Origin: Gammaproteobacteria bacterium
GTDB lineage: Bacteria; Pseudomonadota; Gammaproteobacteria; GCA-001735895
Direction: 5' to 3'
Assembly: GCA_024229615.1 (NCBI GenBank)
Contig: JAAESG010000418.1
Span: 1 to 44,802 of the forward strand
DNA: 44,802 bases
In this document: positions 18,273-27,912 of the stretch, in pieces
Position numbering within the stretch: position 1 is the stretch's first letter
How the letters are laid out: each line of letters opens with the position of its first letter
Translations under genes and position numbers: made by a program
Notes under the pieces: model-generated
The model's database searches: none
What the model was told of the DNA's origin: nothing
The model's input: the letters and a program-made list of their open reading frames with translations, nothing else

Positions 18273-20438
18273 ATGGGGGCGAACTACGCCAATCTCTTTG
18301 AAGTCGTCGCGGGTGACGCGGGCGACGCTGCCGGCGATACCCGGATATCTGAACTTTGTAGTGAACTCGAATTGTATCTCGAGTCGGAACAGGTAGAAGA
18401 AATATACAGTGCCTACCTGGTAGGAGCCGAGGCCCACGAGGGTCAGAACAGGCTTTCCGGTGAACCCTATATCAGCCATCCCGTAGCGGTGGCGCGCATT
18501 CTGGCTGAAATGCGCATGGACAGCAAAAGTATCATCGCCGCGATCCTGCACGACGTTATCGAAGACACGCCAACGTTGAAGGAGCATCTCGCCGAGCAAT
18601 TCGGCGAAGAGGTTGCCGAACTGGTGGATGGGGTCAGCAAGCTGGCCAAGATGGATTTCCGCAGCAAGGCTGAAGCACAGGCAGAAAACTTCCGCAAGAT
18701 GATGCTGGCGATGGTCAAAGATATTCGCGTCATCATCATCAAGCTCGCTGACCGGCTCCATAATATGCGTACTCTCGATGCAATGCGTCCCGAAAAGCGC
18801 CGCCGCATAGCCTTCGAAACCATGGACATTTACGCTCCGATCGCCAATCGGCTCGGCATATTCAAAATGCGCCATGAATTACTCGACCTGTCGATCAAAG
18901 CGGCTTACCCGATGCGCTATCGCGCACTCGAGAGTGCCTGCAAGGAGGTGGTTGGTTACCGCAAGGAAATATTCAACACCATCGAGGCCGCCATACGCGA
19001 ACGGCTAACGGAATCCGGTATCAATGCCACGGTCAAGTATCGGCAGAAAAATATTCACAGCATTTATCGCAAGATGAAGGAAAAAAAGATCAGTTTCAAG
19101 GAGCTGACAGACGTCTTCGGGGTACGCATAATGACCGAGTCCGTGGATGACTGTTACCGCGTACTCGGGGTCATGCACAATCTCTACAAGCCCCTCCCTG
19201 GAAAGTTCAAGGATTACCTCGCAATCCCCAAAACGAATGGTTATCAGTCATTACACAGCAGCCTGTTTGGGCCGCACGGGGTCGCCATCGAGGTGCAGAT
19301 TCGTACCGTTGAAATGGACTATTTCGCCGAATCGGGAATAGCCGCACATTGGATTTACAAGGAGGGCGAAAGTAGTACTACCAATACGCAGGGTCGGGCG
19401 CTCGAATGGTTGAAAAACTTGCTCGAGATGCAACAAAAATCCGGTAGTTCACAAGAATTCCTGGAAAGCGTCAAGGTGGATCTATTTCCCGATGAAATTT
19501 ACGTATTTACGCCCAAGGGTGCGATCAAGAAATTGCCACGTGGTGCGACCGTGGTCGATTTTGCCTACGCGGTGCATACCGATGTCGGTAATACCTGTGT
19601 CGCATCGCGTATCGACCATCACATGTCTCCGCTGAGTAGCAGGCTGTATAACGGCCAGACCATCGAGGTGATCTGCTCGCAGGCGAGTCGGCCTCATCCC
19701 AGCTGGCTGGATTTTGTAATTACCGCCAAGGCGCGCACCAATATCCGTCATTTTCTTAAATCGTTGCAGAAAGCCGAGGCGATTTCACTCGGTCAACGGC
19801 TGTTGCAACAGTCGGTTAGCCATATCAAGGGGCGAGATGTTGCCATTCCAAAAACCAGGTTCAAGAAGGTGCTCGATCATTACCACATGTCGGATCAGGC
19901 GGAGTTGCTCGCGGAGATAGGTCTCGGCAATCGAAATTCAAGCCTGGTTGCGAAAGCGATGTACGACATCGAGGAAGATACCACCGCCTTTGACGATAGC
20001 GGTAACCCGCTGGCGATCAAGGGTACCGAAGGAATGGTGGTTTCATTTGCAAAGTGTTGTCGGCCGGTGCCCGGAGATGCTATTGCAGGATTCATGTCAT
20101 CCGGTAAGGGTATCGTCATTCACCAGCGAAGTTGCCCCAATTTGACTGAGCGTAACAAGGGAGACCGACAGCTTTCAGTGCAATGGTCGGAGCATGTCGA
20201 AGGCGAGTATCTCGCCTATATGCGGGTTCAGGTTGCTAATCAGCGGGGCGTACTTGCGACATTGGCAGCCACGATCTCGGATATGTCGTCCAATATCGAG
20301 CACGTCAACGTCACTGAAAAGGATGGTCGGATCTCGACTATCGAGTTCGTGGTGACGGTTACTGATCGAATTCACCTGGCACGCATCATGAAGAAATTGC
20401 GTCGGCTACCGGTGGTTAATCGAATCTGGCGCAAATAA
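18273..20438 (+). CDS. spoT: Bifunctional (p)ppGpp synthetase/hydrolase SpoT
   Basis: This 721-residue protein has an intact N-terminal HD hydrolase domain (YISHPVAVARIL and the catalytic HDVIEDT near residue 93). The synthetase domain follows (YRQKNIHSIYRKMKEK near 255 and the FGVRIM region), then TGS (VFTPKGAIKKLPRGATVVDFAY), a helical Cys-containing region (KCCRPVPGD) and a C-terminal ACT domain. Conservation of the HD residues separates it from RelA. The N-terminus carries an extra 25 or so residues before the HD domain; ATG at 18273 is the only ATG that fits. It responds to starvation signals and follows rpoZ, as in E. coli. Confidence 0.95.
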   Translation: MGANYANLFEVVAGDAGDAAGDTRISELCSELELYLESEQVEEIYSAYLVGAEAHEGQNRLSGEPYISHPVAVARILAEMRMDSKSIIAAILHDVIEDTPTLKEHLAEQFGEEVAELVDGVSKLAKMDFRSKAEAQAENFRKMMLAMVKDIRVIIIKLADRLHNMRTLDAMRPEKRRRIAFETMDIYAPIANRLGIFKMRHELLDLSIKAAYPMRYRALESACKEVVGYRKEIFNTIEAAIRERLTESGINATVKYRQKNIHSIYRKMKEKKISFKELTDVFGVRIMTESVDDCYRVLGVMHNLYKPLPGKFKDYLAIPKTNGYQSLHSSLFGPHGVAIEVQIRTVEMDYFAESGIAAHWIYKEGESSTTNTQGRALEWLKNLLEMQQKSGSSQEFLESVKVDLFPDEIYVFTPKGAIKKLPRGATVVDFAYAVHTDVGNTCVASRIDHHMSPLSSRLYNGQTIEVICSQASRPHPSWLDFVITAKARTNIRHFLKSLQKAEAISLGQRLLQQSVSHIKGRDVAIPKTRFKKVLDHYHMSDQAELLAEIGLGNRNSSLVAKAMYDIEEDTTAFDDSGNPLAIKGTEGMVVSFAKCCRPVPGDAIAGFMSSGKGIVIHQRSCPNLTERNKGDRQLSVQWSEHVEGEYLAYMRVQVANQRGVLATLAATISDMSSNIEHVNVTEKDGRISTIEFVVTVTDRIHLARIMKKLRRLPVVNRIWRK

Positions 20439-20495
20439 TTATTGCCAGCGTGCTGAATACCCGCATAATCCAGATTTTTCCAGCTGGAGACTCGA

Positions 20496-20879
20496 ATGGC
20501 TAAAACCATTATTCAAACTGATTCCGCACCTCAGGCGATCGGCACTTATTCACAAGCGATCAAGGTTGATAACACGGTTTATATCTCTGGTCAGATTCCG
20601 CTAGACCCGTCCAGCATGGAAGTGGTTAGTGGTGGTATCGAAGCGGAAATAACACGCGTTTTCGATAACTTGAAAGCGGTCGCGGAGGCGTCGAGTGGCA
20701 GTCTCGCGGACGTAGTCAAGTTGAATATTTTTCTCACCGATCTGGGTAATTTCCCGACAGTTAACGAAATCATGGCAACCTACTTTCAGCAACCTTACCC
20801 GGCCCGTGCCGCAATCGGTGTCGCCGCGCTACCCAAGGCAGTTGGCGTGGAAATGGATGCGGTGCTGGTTATCGACTAA
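20496..20879 (+). CDS. ridA: RidA family reactive-intermediate deaminase
   Basis: This 127-residue YjgF/YER057c/UK114 protein hydrolyses reactive enamine/imine intermediates such as 2-aminoacrylate. [21 protein letters not shown] and the C-terminal [20 protein letters not shown] contain the substrate-binding Arg and the family signature. The ribosome-binding site CTGGAGA sits well before the ATG. It lies 57 bp after spoT and 7 bp before recG, so the three are likely co-transcribed. Confidence 0.95.
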   Translation: MAKTIIQTDSAPQAIGTYSQAIKVDNTVYISGQIPLDPSSMEVVSGGIEAEITRVFDNLKAVAEASSGSLADVVKLNIFLTDLGNFPTVNEIMATYFQQPYPARAAIGVAALPKAVGVEMDAVLVID

Positions 20880-20886
20880 TAGATGA

Positions 20887-22980
20887 ATGGAGCACTGGTC
20901 AGCTCAAGGACTACGGTATCTTAAAGGCGTTGGCCCGAAGATAGCGGAGAAGCTGCAAAAACTGGGCTTGAAAACCCAGCGTGACCTGTTGTTTCATTTA
21001 CCGCTTCGATATGAAGATCGCACCTATGTTTCTGCACTTGGTTCGCTGCAGTCGGGGAGACGTAGTCAGATCGAAGCGGAAGTTTTGCATGCCGGTGTAC
21101 ATTTTCGTCGCCAGGGTCGCTCGCGCCGGGTGCTGGTCGCGAAACTCGCTGACAATACCGGGGTAATCACGGTACGTTTCTTTTATTTCAACGCCAACCA
21201 GCAACAGCAGTTCGAGAAAGGAAACTGGTTGCGCTGTTTTGGTGAGGTTAGATCGGCACAGGGTGAGCTCGAAATGATTCACCCCGAAACCGAATTGATC
21301 GACGTCGACAATCCGGCGCCCCTGCCGATCACATTGACCCCGATTTATCCCACGACTGAAGGTTTGCATCAGCTCTCGATAAAACGCATCTTACAACAGG
21401 TGATCGCGAAGCTGAAATCCGATGGTATCGCCGAAACTCTACCGCAGAGCTGGCTGGATCAAAACAGCTTTCCGGATTTTGCCTCGGCGATGATCGATTT
21501 ACATAGTCCGGAAAGCAGACAGGATAGTGAGTTGATAGCCAGCAACGAACATCCCGCACAGTACCGTTTTATCGTTGAGGAACTGGCAGCGCATCGGCTT
21601 GCCTTGCTCGAGCGGCGACGTCAGATTCGCGGTCGCAAGACGCCGTTGATCGAGCCGGACGAACAACTGCAGCAGCGATTATGCCAGGCCCTACCGTTTG
21701 AACTAACCGGAGCTCAGCAGCGTGTACTCGACGAATTGATGCAGGACTTCGCCGCGGGCAAGCCGATGATTCGACTGGTGCAGGGTGATGTCGGCTCGGG
21801 TAAGACGGTGGTGGCGGCACTCGCCTGCCTGCCGGTGATCGAATCAGGCTACCAGGCAGCACTGATGGCGCCGACCGAAATACTCGCCGAGCAACACTAC
21901 CAGAATTTTTGCGACTGGCTGCAGCCGTTGGGTATCATACCGGTTAATCTGCTTGGTGCGGACAAGGGCAAGAAGCGTGCAGGCAAAGCCGAGATGATTG
22001 CATCTGGCGAGGCGGCCGTGGTGATTGGAACCCATGCCTTGTTTCAGGAAAGTGTCGAGTTCAAGCGACTTGGTTTTATTATCTTCGATGAGCAGCATCG
22101 CTTTGGCGTCGATCAACGGCTCGCGTTGCAGCGTAAAACTCGTGACGACGAAATGCCGCATCAGCTGATCATGACTGCAACCCCGATTCCGCGCACCATG
22201 GCGATGTCGATATACGCCGATCTGGATTATTCGCAAATCGACGAGTTACCACCCGGACGTAAGCCGGTCACTACATCAATTGTTTCCGAACAGCAACGTG
22301 CCAACCTTATACACAGGGTCGCCAGCTCCTGTGCTGAGGGTGGGCAGGTGTATTGGGTTTGCACTTTGATCGAGGAATCGGATGCGTTGCAGTGCGAGGC
22401 GGCCGAAATGACTTACGAATCGCTGCGTCAGCAGTTACCCCAGTTATCAGTCGGACTAGTACATGGGCGTCTGAAAACCGCCGCCAAGGAAGCGGCGATC
22501 ATCGCATTCAAGAACCGTGAAGTCGATATTCTGGTCGCGACCACGGTGATTGAAGTCGGCGTGGATGTACCCAACGCCAGCATCATGATTATCGAGAATC
22601 CGGAACGTCTCGGCCTGGCGCAAATTCATCAATTGCGCGGACGCGTGGGCCGCGGCGCACGTGAAAGCTTTTGTATTCTGTTGGTCAAGAACAGCCTGTC
22701 CGAACTGGCGCGCACCCGGCTCGAAATTATCCGCAGCACCCAGGACGGCTTTAGCATTGCTCAAAAGGATCTCGAGCTACGGGGTGCTGGTGAAGTACTG
22801 GGCACTCGTCAAACCGGTGAAATGAGTTTCAAAATTGCCGATTTAACGCGCGATCAGAAATGGTTTGCACAGGTTGAGGGGCTGGCCAGGTTGATGCAGC
22901 AGCCACAACATGCTGAGGAACGGATTGAACTGTTGTGCAACTGGATTGGCGAGCGCCAGGATTATACCGGTGTTGGCTAG
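20887..22980 (+). CDS. recG: ATP-dependent DNA helicase RecG
   Basis: This 697-residue superfamily 2 helicase remodels stalled forks and Holliday junctions. The N-terminal wedge/OB region opens with LKGVGPKIAEKLQKLGLKTQ. The helicase core has GDVGSGKT (near residue 300), DEQHRFGVDQR (near 401), TATPIPRTMAM and QLRGRVGRG. The RecG C-terminal signature LRGAGEVLGTRQTGE is present. ATG at 20887 is 7 bp after the ridA stop. Confidence 0.97.
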   Translation: MEHWSAQGLRYLKGVGPKIAEKLQKLGLKTQRDLLFHLPLRYEDRTYVSALGSLQSGRRSQIEAEVLHAGVHFRRQGRSRRVLVAKLADNTGVITVRFFYFNANQQQQFEKGNWLRCFGEVRSAQGELEMIHPETELIDVDNPAPLPITLTPIYPTTEGLHQLSIKRILQQVIAKLKSDGIAETLPQSWLDQNSFPDFASAMIDLHSPESRQDSELIASNEHPAQYRFIVEELAAHRLALLERRRQIRGRKTPLIEPDEQLQQRLCQALPFELTGAQQRVLDELMQDFAAGKPMIRLVQGDVGSGKTVVAALACLPVIESGYQAALMAPTEILAEQHYQNFCDWLQPLGIIPVNLLGADKGKKRAGKAEMIASGEAAVVIGTHALFQESVEFKRLGFIIFDEQHRFGVDQRLALQRKTRDDEMPHQLIMTATPIPRTMAMSIYADLDYSQIDELPPGRKPVTTSIVSEQQRANLIHRVASSCAEGGQVYWVCTLIEESDALQCEAAEMTYESLRQQLPQLSVGLVHGRLKTAAKEAAIIAFKNREVDILVATTVIEVGVDVPNASIMIIENPERLGLAQIHQLRGRVGRGARESFCILLVKNSLSELARTRLEIIRSTQDGFSIAQKDLELRGAGEVLGTRQTGEMSFKIADLTRDQKWFAQVEGLARLMQQPQHAEERIELLCNWIGERQDYTGVG

Positions 22981-23009
22981 GCCAGGTTAACACAATTTGA
23001 AAGGTCGCT

Positions 23010-23115
23010 GTTGCGCCGGAAAAAGCGCCCATCTAGGCACGAGGCGCGAGGCGTGTGGTTTGGTTATTCCAAATAAACGACGAGCAACGCCGAGGGGCGC
23101 TTTTTCCGGCGCAAC
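23010..23115. repeat. Hairpin element with perfect 20-bp arms (copy E)
   Basis: GTTGCGCCGGAAAAAGCGCC (23010-23029) is exactly complementary to 23096-23115. Inside are further partial repeats around GGCGTGTGG, a TTTGGTTATTCCAAATAAACG tip and CGACGAGCAACGCC. The GCGTG and CGAGCAACG blocks around the tip recall the tip-flanking blocks of the elements at 29.1 and 33.85 kb. It lies 30 bp past the recG stop, in a 349-bp gap (22981-23329) with no credible gene, and could end recG transcription. The pairing arms are seen directly; membership of one repeat family is inferred. Confidence 0.75.
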
Positions 23116-23147
23116 CCCCTCATGTAATCTGTATTGGTCGGGGCTAG

Positions 23148-23231
23148 GGCCATTTTTCGTCCAACGGCATTGAAGTTCGCTTGTATAGAGCTACTATACG
23201 GTGCTCACTTCGGGCTAGCCATAAAATGGCC
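23148..23231. repeat. Second long palindrome after recG (copy B)
   Basis: Arms GGCCATTTT and AAAATGGCC bound an 84-bp imperfect palindrome whose tip is GTATAG-AGCTA-CTATAC, with GTTCGC on the left and TGCTCAC on the right. The block TCGCTTGTATA/TATACGGTGCTCAC resembles CTCGCATAC/GTATTGCTCAC of the elements near 29.1 and 33.85 kb. It ends about 100 bp before moeA; the remaining spacer shows nothing I recognise. Confidence 0.65.
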
Positions 23232-23329
23232 ACCAGCAGCGATATTTCAAATAGTGTTAACAGGCCCCCACACAATTTACTGGATTGTCGGTTGCCTGAC
23301 TGACCGAAATTGCGTTCTAATGGCTCGCT

Positions 23330-24559
23330 ATGAATCACTGTGACACAACATCGCTACTGTCCTACGACGAAGCCCTGACACAATTGACCGATGCTATTAC
23401 GGCGCTTGCCAGCCCGGTCGACAAAGCGTTGCTCGAAACCCTGGGCGCGGTGCTGGCCGAGTCGATCGAATCGGCCATCGATGTGCCCACTTGCGCGATG
23501 TCGTCGATGGATGGGTATGCCATTAATACGGCCGATCTCGCAACCAGTGGTGTAACCACCTTGCCGTTGTCGCAACGGATTGCCGCAGGTTCAGCGGCCG
23601 ATGCCCTGGTAACGGGCACGGCCGCGCGTATATTTACCGGAGCGCCTGTTCCCGAGGGCGCCGATGCTGTCATCATGCAGGAGCAGGTCGACGCAGTCGA
23701 TCACCAAATCCGCTTTGACGCCCGTCCGGCAAGTGGCAGCAATATTCGTCCGCCAGGCAACGACATACGACGTGGCACCACCATACTGAACAAGGGTTGT
23801 CGCCTGAGGCCACAGGATATTGGACTTGCGGCTTCGGTCGGCTTGCAGACTCTACCGGTCTTCTCAGCAATCAAGGTGGGCATGTTCTTTACCGGCGACG
23901 AGCTGGTAGAACCGGGTCAGGCACTGGTCGCCGGCAAGATTTATGATTCAAATCGATACACCCTGCATGGCCTGCTCGAATCCATGGGTTGCGAAATCAT
24001 CGACCTGGGACTGGTCGGGGATACCCTGGCAGCGACTCGGGACGCCATGCTGAGAGCTTCGACCCAGGCGGATCTGGTGGTTACCAGTGGTGGAGTCTCG
24101 GTTGGTGAAGAGGATCATGTGCGTATCGCAATCGAACAACTCGGTGAGCTGCGCCTTTGGCGTCTCGGTATAAAACCGGGGAAACCACTGGCTTACGGGC
24201 AAATCAATGACACCGCTTTTATTGGACTACCCGGTAATCCAGTTTCGGTATTTGCTACTTTTTGCCTGTTTGTTTGCCCGGTGATTCGGATTATGCAGGG
24301 TTGCGGTTGGCGCAAGCCTGTCGCTTTACCGGTCAAGGCTGATTTTGACTGGTCCAGGCCCGACAGCAGGCGCGAATTTTTACGTGCCCGGCTGGTCACC
24401 ACGAAAGATAATCAAACCCTGGTGCAAATTCATCCAAACCAGGACTCCGGCGTACTGACCTCGACGGTCTGGGCCGATGGTTTCGTCGAAATTCCCGAGA
24501 ATCAGACAGTGCAAGCAGGCGAGATGGTGAATTACCTGCCTTTTGCACAATTTTTTTGA
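23330..24559 (+). CDS. moeA: Molybdopterin molybdenumtransferase MoeA
   Basis: This 409-residue protein inserts molybdate into adenylylated molybdopterin. The N-terminal part has SSMDGYAI and IFTGAPVPEGADAVIMQEQ. The MoCF-binding domain shows TGDELVEPG, VTSGGVSVGEEDHV and GIKPGKPLAYG, then FIGLPGNPVSVF. A C-terminal beta domain follows. The length is typical. It is followed by moaE after 11 bp, so the two form a small molybdenum-cofactor operon. Confidence 0.96.
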   Translation: MNHCDTTSLLSYDEALTQLTDAITALASPVDKALLETLGAVLAESIESAIDVPTCAMSSMDGYAINTADLATSGVTTLPLSQRIAAGSAADALVTGTAARIFTGAPVPEGADAVIMQEQVDAVDHQIRFDARPASGSNIRPPGNDIRRGTTILNKGCRLRPQDIGLAASVGLQTLPVFSAIKVGMFFTGDELVEPGQALVAGKIYDSNRYTLHGLLESMGCEIIDLGLVGDTLAATRDAMLRASTQADLVVTSGGVSVGEEDHVRIAIEQLGELRLWRLGIKPGKPLAYGQINDTAFIGLPGNPVSVFATFCLFVCPVIRIMQGCGWRKPVALPVKADFDWSRPDSRREFLRARLVTTKDNQTLVQIHPNQDSGVLTSTVWADGFVEIPENQTVQAGEMVNYLPFAQFF

Positions 24560-24570
24560 TTGATTGAGTC

Positions 24571-25020
24571 ATGATAATCAGAGTCCAGTATGAAGATTTT
24601 GATAGCGCAGCGCTAAACCGCGAATTGCTCGCGGGACGCAGCGATGTGGGTGCGATTGCCAGTTTTATCGGATTGGTACGTGATTTACAAGGCGATGCGC
24701 TACAGCAAATGACACTCGAACATTACCCCGGTATGACCGAAAAAGCCTTGCAGGGTATCGCCGACAAGGCTCGGCAACGCTGGCAAGTCATCGATCTCGG
24801 CATCATTCACCGTGTCGGTGAACTAAAGCCCAGCGATCAGATCGTAATAGTGACGGTGCTGAGCGCGCATCGAGCCGATGCCTTTTCCGCCTGTGAATTC
24901 ATCATGGATTACCTGAAAACGGAGGCGCCATTTTGGAAAAAAGAGGTAAGTGATCAAGGTTCAAAGTGGGTAGATGCGAGGAAAAGTGACTTTTTTGCGC
25001 ATAAAAAGTGGGAAAACTGA
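24571..25020 (+). CDS. moaE: Molybdopterin synthase catalytic subunit
   Basis: This 149-residue large subunit of molybdopterin synthase transfers sulfur from MoaD thiocarboxylate to precursor Z. GAIASFIGLVRD, LEHYPGMTEKAL, IHRVGELKPSDQIV and the catalytic lysine region (LKTEAPFWKKE) are intact. No moaD, moaA or moaC is nearby, so the rest of the pathway must be elsewhere. Confidence 0.96.
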   Translation: MIIRVQYEDFDSAALNRELLAGRSDVGAIASFIGLVRDLQGDALQQMTLEHYPGMTEKALQGIADKARQRWQVIDLGIIHRVGELKPSDQIVIVTVLSAHRADAFSACEFIMDYLKTEAPFWKKEVSDQGSKWVDARKSDFFAHKKWEN

Positions 25021-25101
25021 AGCCAATCGACAAAATTTTGACAGCCAAGCGATATAATTCTCCAAATCTGATCAAACAGCCACCAGCTGAGAACATGATT
25101 C

Positions 25102-25398
25102 GTGAACTACAATATCACAGCTAAACCGACACAACTTCCAATTTATCCGGAGCGACCGCTGGCAAGACCCGTGGCTTCGGTCTCGCATAGTGCCGGTGAA
25201 TTTCACGACGCCAGTAAACGGGCACCGTCGACCTATGTCTATCGGGGAGAAGTGCTCGACTCCATCGCCAATGACACGCGTTATCACCCCCGCTTGAATT
25301 TGCAAATCGATCCCGCAAACAGACGCGCCATCGAATCCTATAACCGTGTCGCCACCGATCCCGTGCGCATGGGGCAGATTTTGGACGGCTTCATCTGA
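25102..25398 (+). CDS. Small conserved-looking protein of unknown function
   Basis: This 98-residue soluble protein has no signal peptide or membrane segment. The first half is rich in Pro, Ser and Arg; the second half has a basic/amphipathic stretch (RRAIESYNRVATDP) ending in MGQILDGFI. I do not recognise the family. The pattern of a disordered N-terminus followed by a short helix that ends the protein recalls several uncharacterised small gammaproteobacterial proteins. The start is GTG at 25102; no in-frame ATG precedes it. It lies 81 bp after moaE on the same strand. The segment 25399-25669 between it and uvrD shows no other gene. Confidence 0.6.
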   Translation: MNYNITAKPTQLPIYPERPLARPVASVSHSAGEFHDASKRAPSTYVYRGEVLDSIANDTRYHPRLNLQIDPANRRAIESYNRVATDPVRMGQILDGFI

Positions 25399-25669
25399 CA
25401 GCCGGTCAGGCTCGATAACCCAGCCGGTCTCGGGGCTCATAACAATCAGTACCTGTGGCTCGATTTCACTACCCGCAAGTTGATTGCAGCAATACCACCG
25501 CATGTATAGGGCGATCTCAGCCAGAATTACCATAATCGTCTGCCCGTTCGCCGATTTATTCTGACTGCAGCGAAGCCTGGGCGGATATTATCCTGATCGA
25601 TTCAGATTCCTGCTTACTCGGTAATGGTGAATTGCTACAATGTCGGCTTGTTTTAGATGCCTGCCGCAA

Positions 25670-27841
25670 ATGGATGTTTCTCACTTAATTGAATCCCTGA
25701 ATGACCGCCAGCGAGAAGCGGTCAGCGCCGAACCGGGCCCATTGCTGGTGCTGGCCGGTGCCGGCAGTGGTAAGACACGGGTGCTAACCCATCGTGTTGC
25801 CTGGGTTTGTGAAGTGAATGGTCTGTCGCCCTTTAGCGTGCTCGCGGTCACCTTTACAAATAAGGCAGCCGCAGAAATGCGTGCGCGGGTCGAATCACTG
25901 CTTGGAATTTCTGCCGCTGCGATGTGGGTCGGAACTTTTCACGGTCTCGCGCACCGCCTGCTGCGCCTGCATTTCGAGGCCGCCGGATTACCGCAAAATT
26001 TTCAGATTCTCGACAGTGACGATCAGTTGCGCATGGTCAAGCGTGTTGTCAGGCAACTCGATCTTGACGAAGCCCGTTGGCCGCCCAGGCAAGCACAATG
26101 GTTCATCAACCATCACAAAGATGAAGGTCTGCGAGCAGCGCACATCGATCCAGGGCAGGATCCGATTCAACAGCAAATGCTCGAAATTTATAAGCTGTAC
26201 CAGGAATTATGTGAGCGTGCCGGGGTAGTCGATTTTGCCGAGTTGCTTTTACGCGTGCTCGAGTTGATACGTGATAACGATGATATTCGAGGCCACTACC
26301 AACGCCGCTTTCAGCATATACTGGTCGATGAGTTTCAGGATACCAACGCGATCCAGTACGCCTGGTTACGGTTGATGGCAGGTGGCGAAACCCCGGTGTT
26401 TGTCGTGGGCGACGATGATCAGTCGATATACGGATGGCGCGGCGCACGCATTGAAAATATCCATCATTTCGAGAAAGACTTTAGCAATACCCAGGTGATC
26501 AGACTGGAACAAAACTATCGATCCACCGGCACCATATTGAAAGCGGCGAATGCGTTGATTGACAATAATCACTCTCGCCTCGGCAAGGAGTTGTGGACCC
26601 AGAGCGCCGACGGTGAGCCAATCACCTATTACTCGGCCTACAATGAAAAAGATGAGGCTCGCTTTGTCATAGATCGTATCGAAAGCTGGGTCGCAGATGG
26701 GCGCAGCCGCAATGAGGTCGCGGTGCTATACCGATCCAATGCGCAATCGCGCCAGTTTGAAGAAACCCTGGTAACACGAGGTGTTCCTTATCGTGTTTAC
26801 GGTGGCTTGCGATTTTTCGAGCGCGCCGAAATCAAGGATACACTGGCTTATCTGCGGATGATTTCAAGTCCGACAGCGGATAATGCTTTCGAGCGCACGG
26901 TTAACCACCCGCCGCGTGGTATCGGGCAGAAAACAATCGATGAGATACGCGCTCACGCGCGTGCGCAATCGGCTTCGCTATGGAGCGCCAGCCTCGAGTT
27001 GGTCACGACCGGGCAGTTAAGTGCGCGCGCGCGTGGTGCCCTGCAAGGATATATCGATTTAATCGGACGCATCACAGTGGAGTTGGGAGAACTGACCCTC
27101 GGTGAGCAAATCAAGTCCAGCATCGAAATTAGTGGCCTCGATGCACATTTTAAAAAAGACAGTAGTGAAAAAGGGCAATCGCGTGTTGAGAATCTGCAGG
27201 AACTGGTCGGGGCCGGTAAGGGTTTTGAATACGATGCCGTGATCGAAGAAAGCATCTCAACGCTGGATGCCTTTCTCGCACACGCAGCGCTCGAGGCAGG
27301 GGAATCCCAGGGTGATGCCTGGGAAGATTGTGTACAGTTAATGACCATGCACTCGGTCAAGGGACTCGAGTTTCCACTGGTATTTCTGGTTGGCATGGAG
27401 GAGGGCTTGTTCCCGCATCAACGCTCCAGTGAAGAGCCGGGAAGAATGGAAGAAGAGCGCCGCCTTTGTTACGTTGGCATCACCAGGGCGCGCGAACAAT
27501 TGGTTGTTACCAGCGCCGAAGTGCGTCGTTTGTACGGTAACGAGAATTACAATATGCTGTCGCGTTTCGTGCGTGAAATCCCGGATGAGCTGATCCAGGA
27601 AATTCGGCCCAAGGCAAACTTTAGCCGCCCCGTGTTGCAGGTACCAGCGCGTCTGGGCCGCGATCGTGTCGAGGAAGATACGGGCTTGTTTGTCGGACAG
27701 CGGGTCAACCATGCTCGCTTCGGCGATGGTATCGTATTGAACCTGGAGGGGCAGGGAGCGCAATCCAGGGTTCAGGTTAATTTCGAAGACGCGGGCAGCA
27801 AATGGCTGATTGCGAGCATGGCTAATTTGCAGTCTGCCTGA
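25670..27841 (+). CDS. uvrD: DNA helicase II (UvrD)
   Basis: This 723-residue superfamily 1A 3'-5' helicase works in mismatch and nucleotide-excision repair. MDVSHLIESLNDRQREAV matches the E. coli UvrD N-terminus, so ATG at 25670 is preferred over one at 25640. Motifs: GAGSGKT (residues 30-36), VTFTNKAAAEM, DEFQDTN (near 220), DDDQSIYGWRGA, LEQNYRS, VTRGVPYRVYGG, TMHSVKGLEF and YVGITRAR. The C-terminal Tudor-like domain (GQRVNHARFGDGIVLN) that contacts partners is also present. Confidence 0.96.
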   Translation: MDVSHLIESLNDRQREAVSAEPGPLLVLAGAGSGKTRVLTHRVAWVCEVNGLSPFSVLAVTFTNKAAAEMRARVESLLGISAAAMWVGTFHGLAHRLLRLHFEAAGLPQNFQILDSDDQLRMVKRVVRQLDLDEARWPPRQAQWFINHHKDEGLRAAHIDPGQDPIQQQMLEIYKLYQELCERAGVVDFAELLLRVLELIRDNDDIRGHYQRRFQHILVDEFQDTNAIQYAWLRLMAGGETPVFVVGDDDQSIYGWRGARIENIHHFEKDFSNTQVIRLEQNYRSTGTILKAANALIDNNHSRLGKELWTQSADGEPITYYSAYNEKDEARFVIDRIESWVADGRSRNEVAVLYRSNAQSRQFEETLVTRGVPYRVYGGLRFFERAEIKDTLAYLRMISSPTADNAFERTVNHPPRGIGQKTIDEIRAHARAQSASLWSASLELVTTGQLSARARGALQGYIDLIGRITVELGELTLGEQIKSSIEISGLDAHFKKDSSEKGQSRVENLQELVGAGKGFEYDAVIEESISTLDAFLAHAALEAGESQGDAWEDCVQLMTMHSVKGLEFPLVFLVGMEEGLFPHQRSSEEPGRMEEERRLCYVGITRAREQLVVTSAEVRRLYGNENYNMLSRFVREIPDELIQEIRPKANFSRPVLQVPARLGRDRVEEDTGLFVGQRVNHARFGDGIVLNLEGQGAQSRVQVNFEDAGSKWLIASMANLQSA

Positions 27842-27912
27842 GCGATCGACAATCGGCACGCGCAGATGTGTTTGTGTAAGATTTCAGCAGTAAAAATTAT
27901 CGGGAGTAGATT

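Noticed and set aside
25072..25533. 153-residue minus-strand reading frame over the small unknown gene
   Set aside because: It lies opposite 25102-25398, which has the better composition and direction. Only one of the two is likely real.
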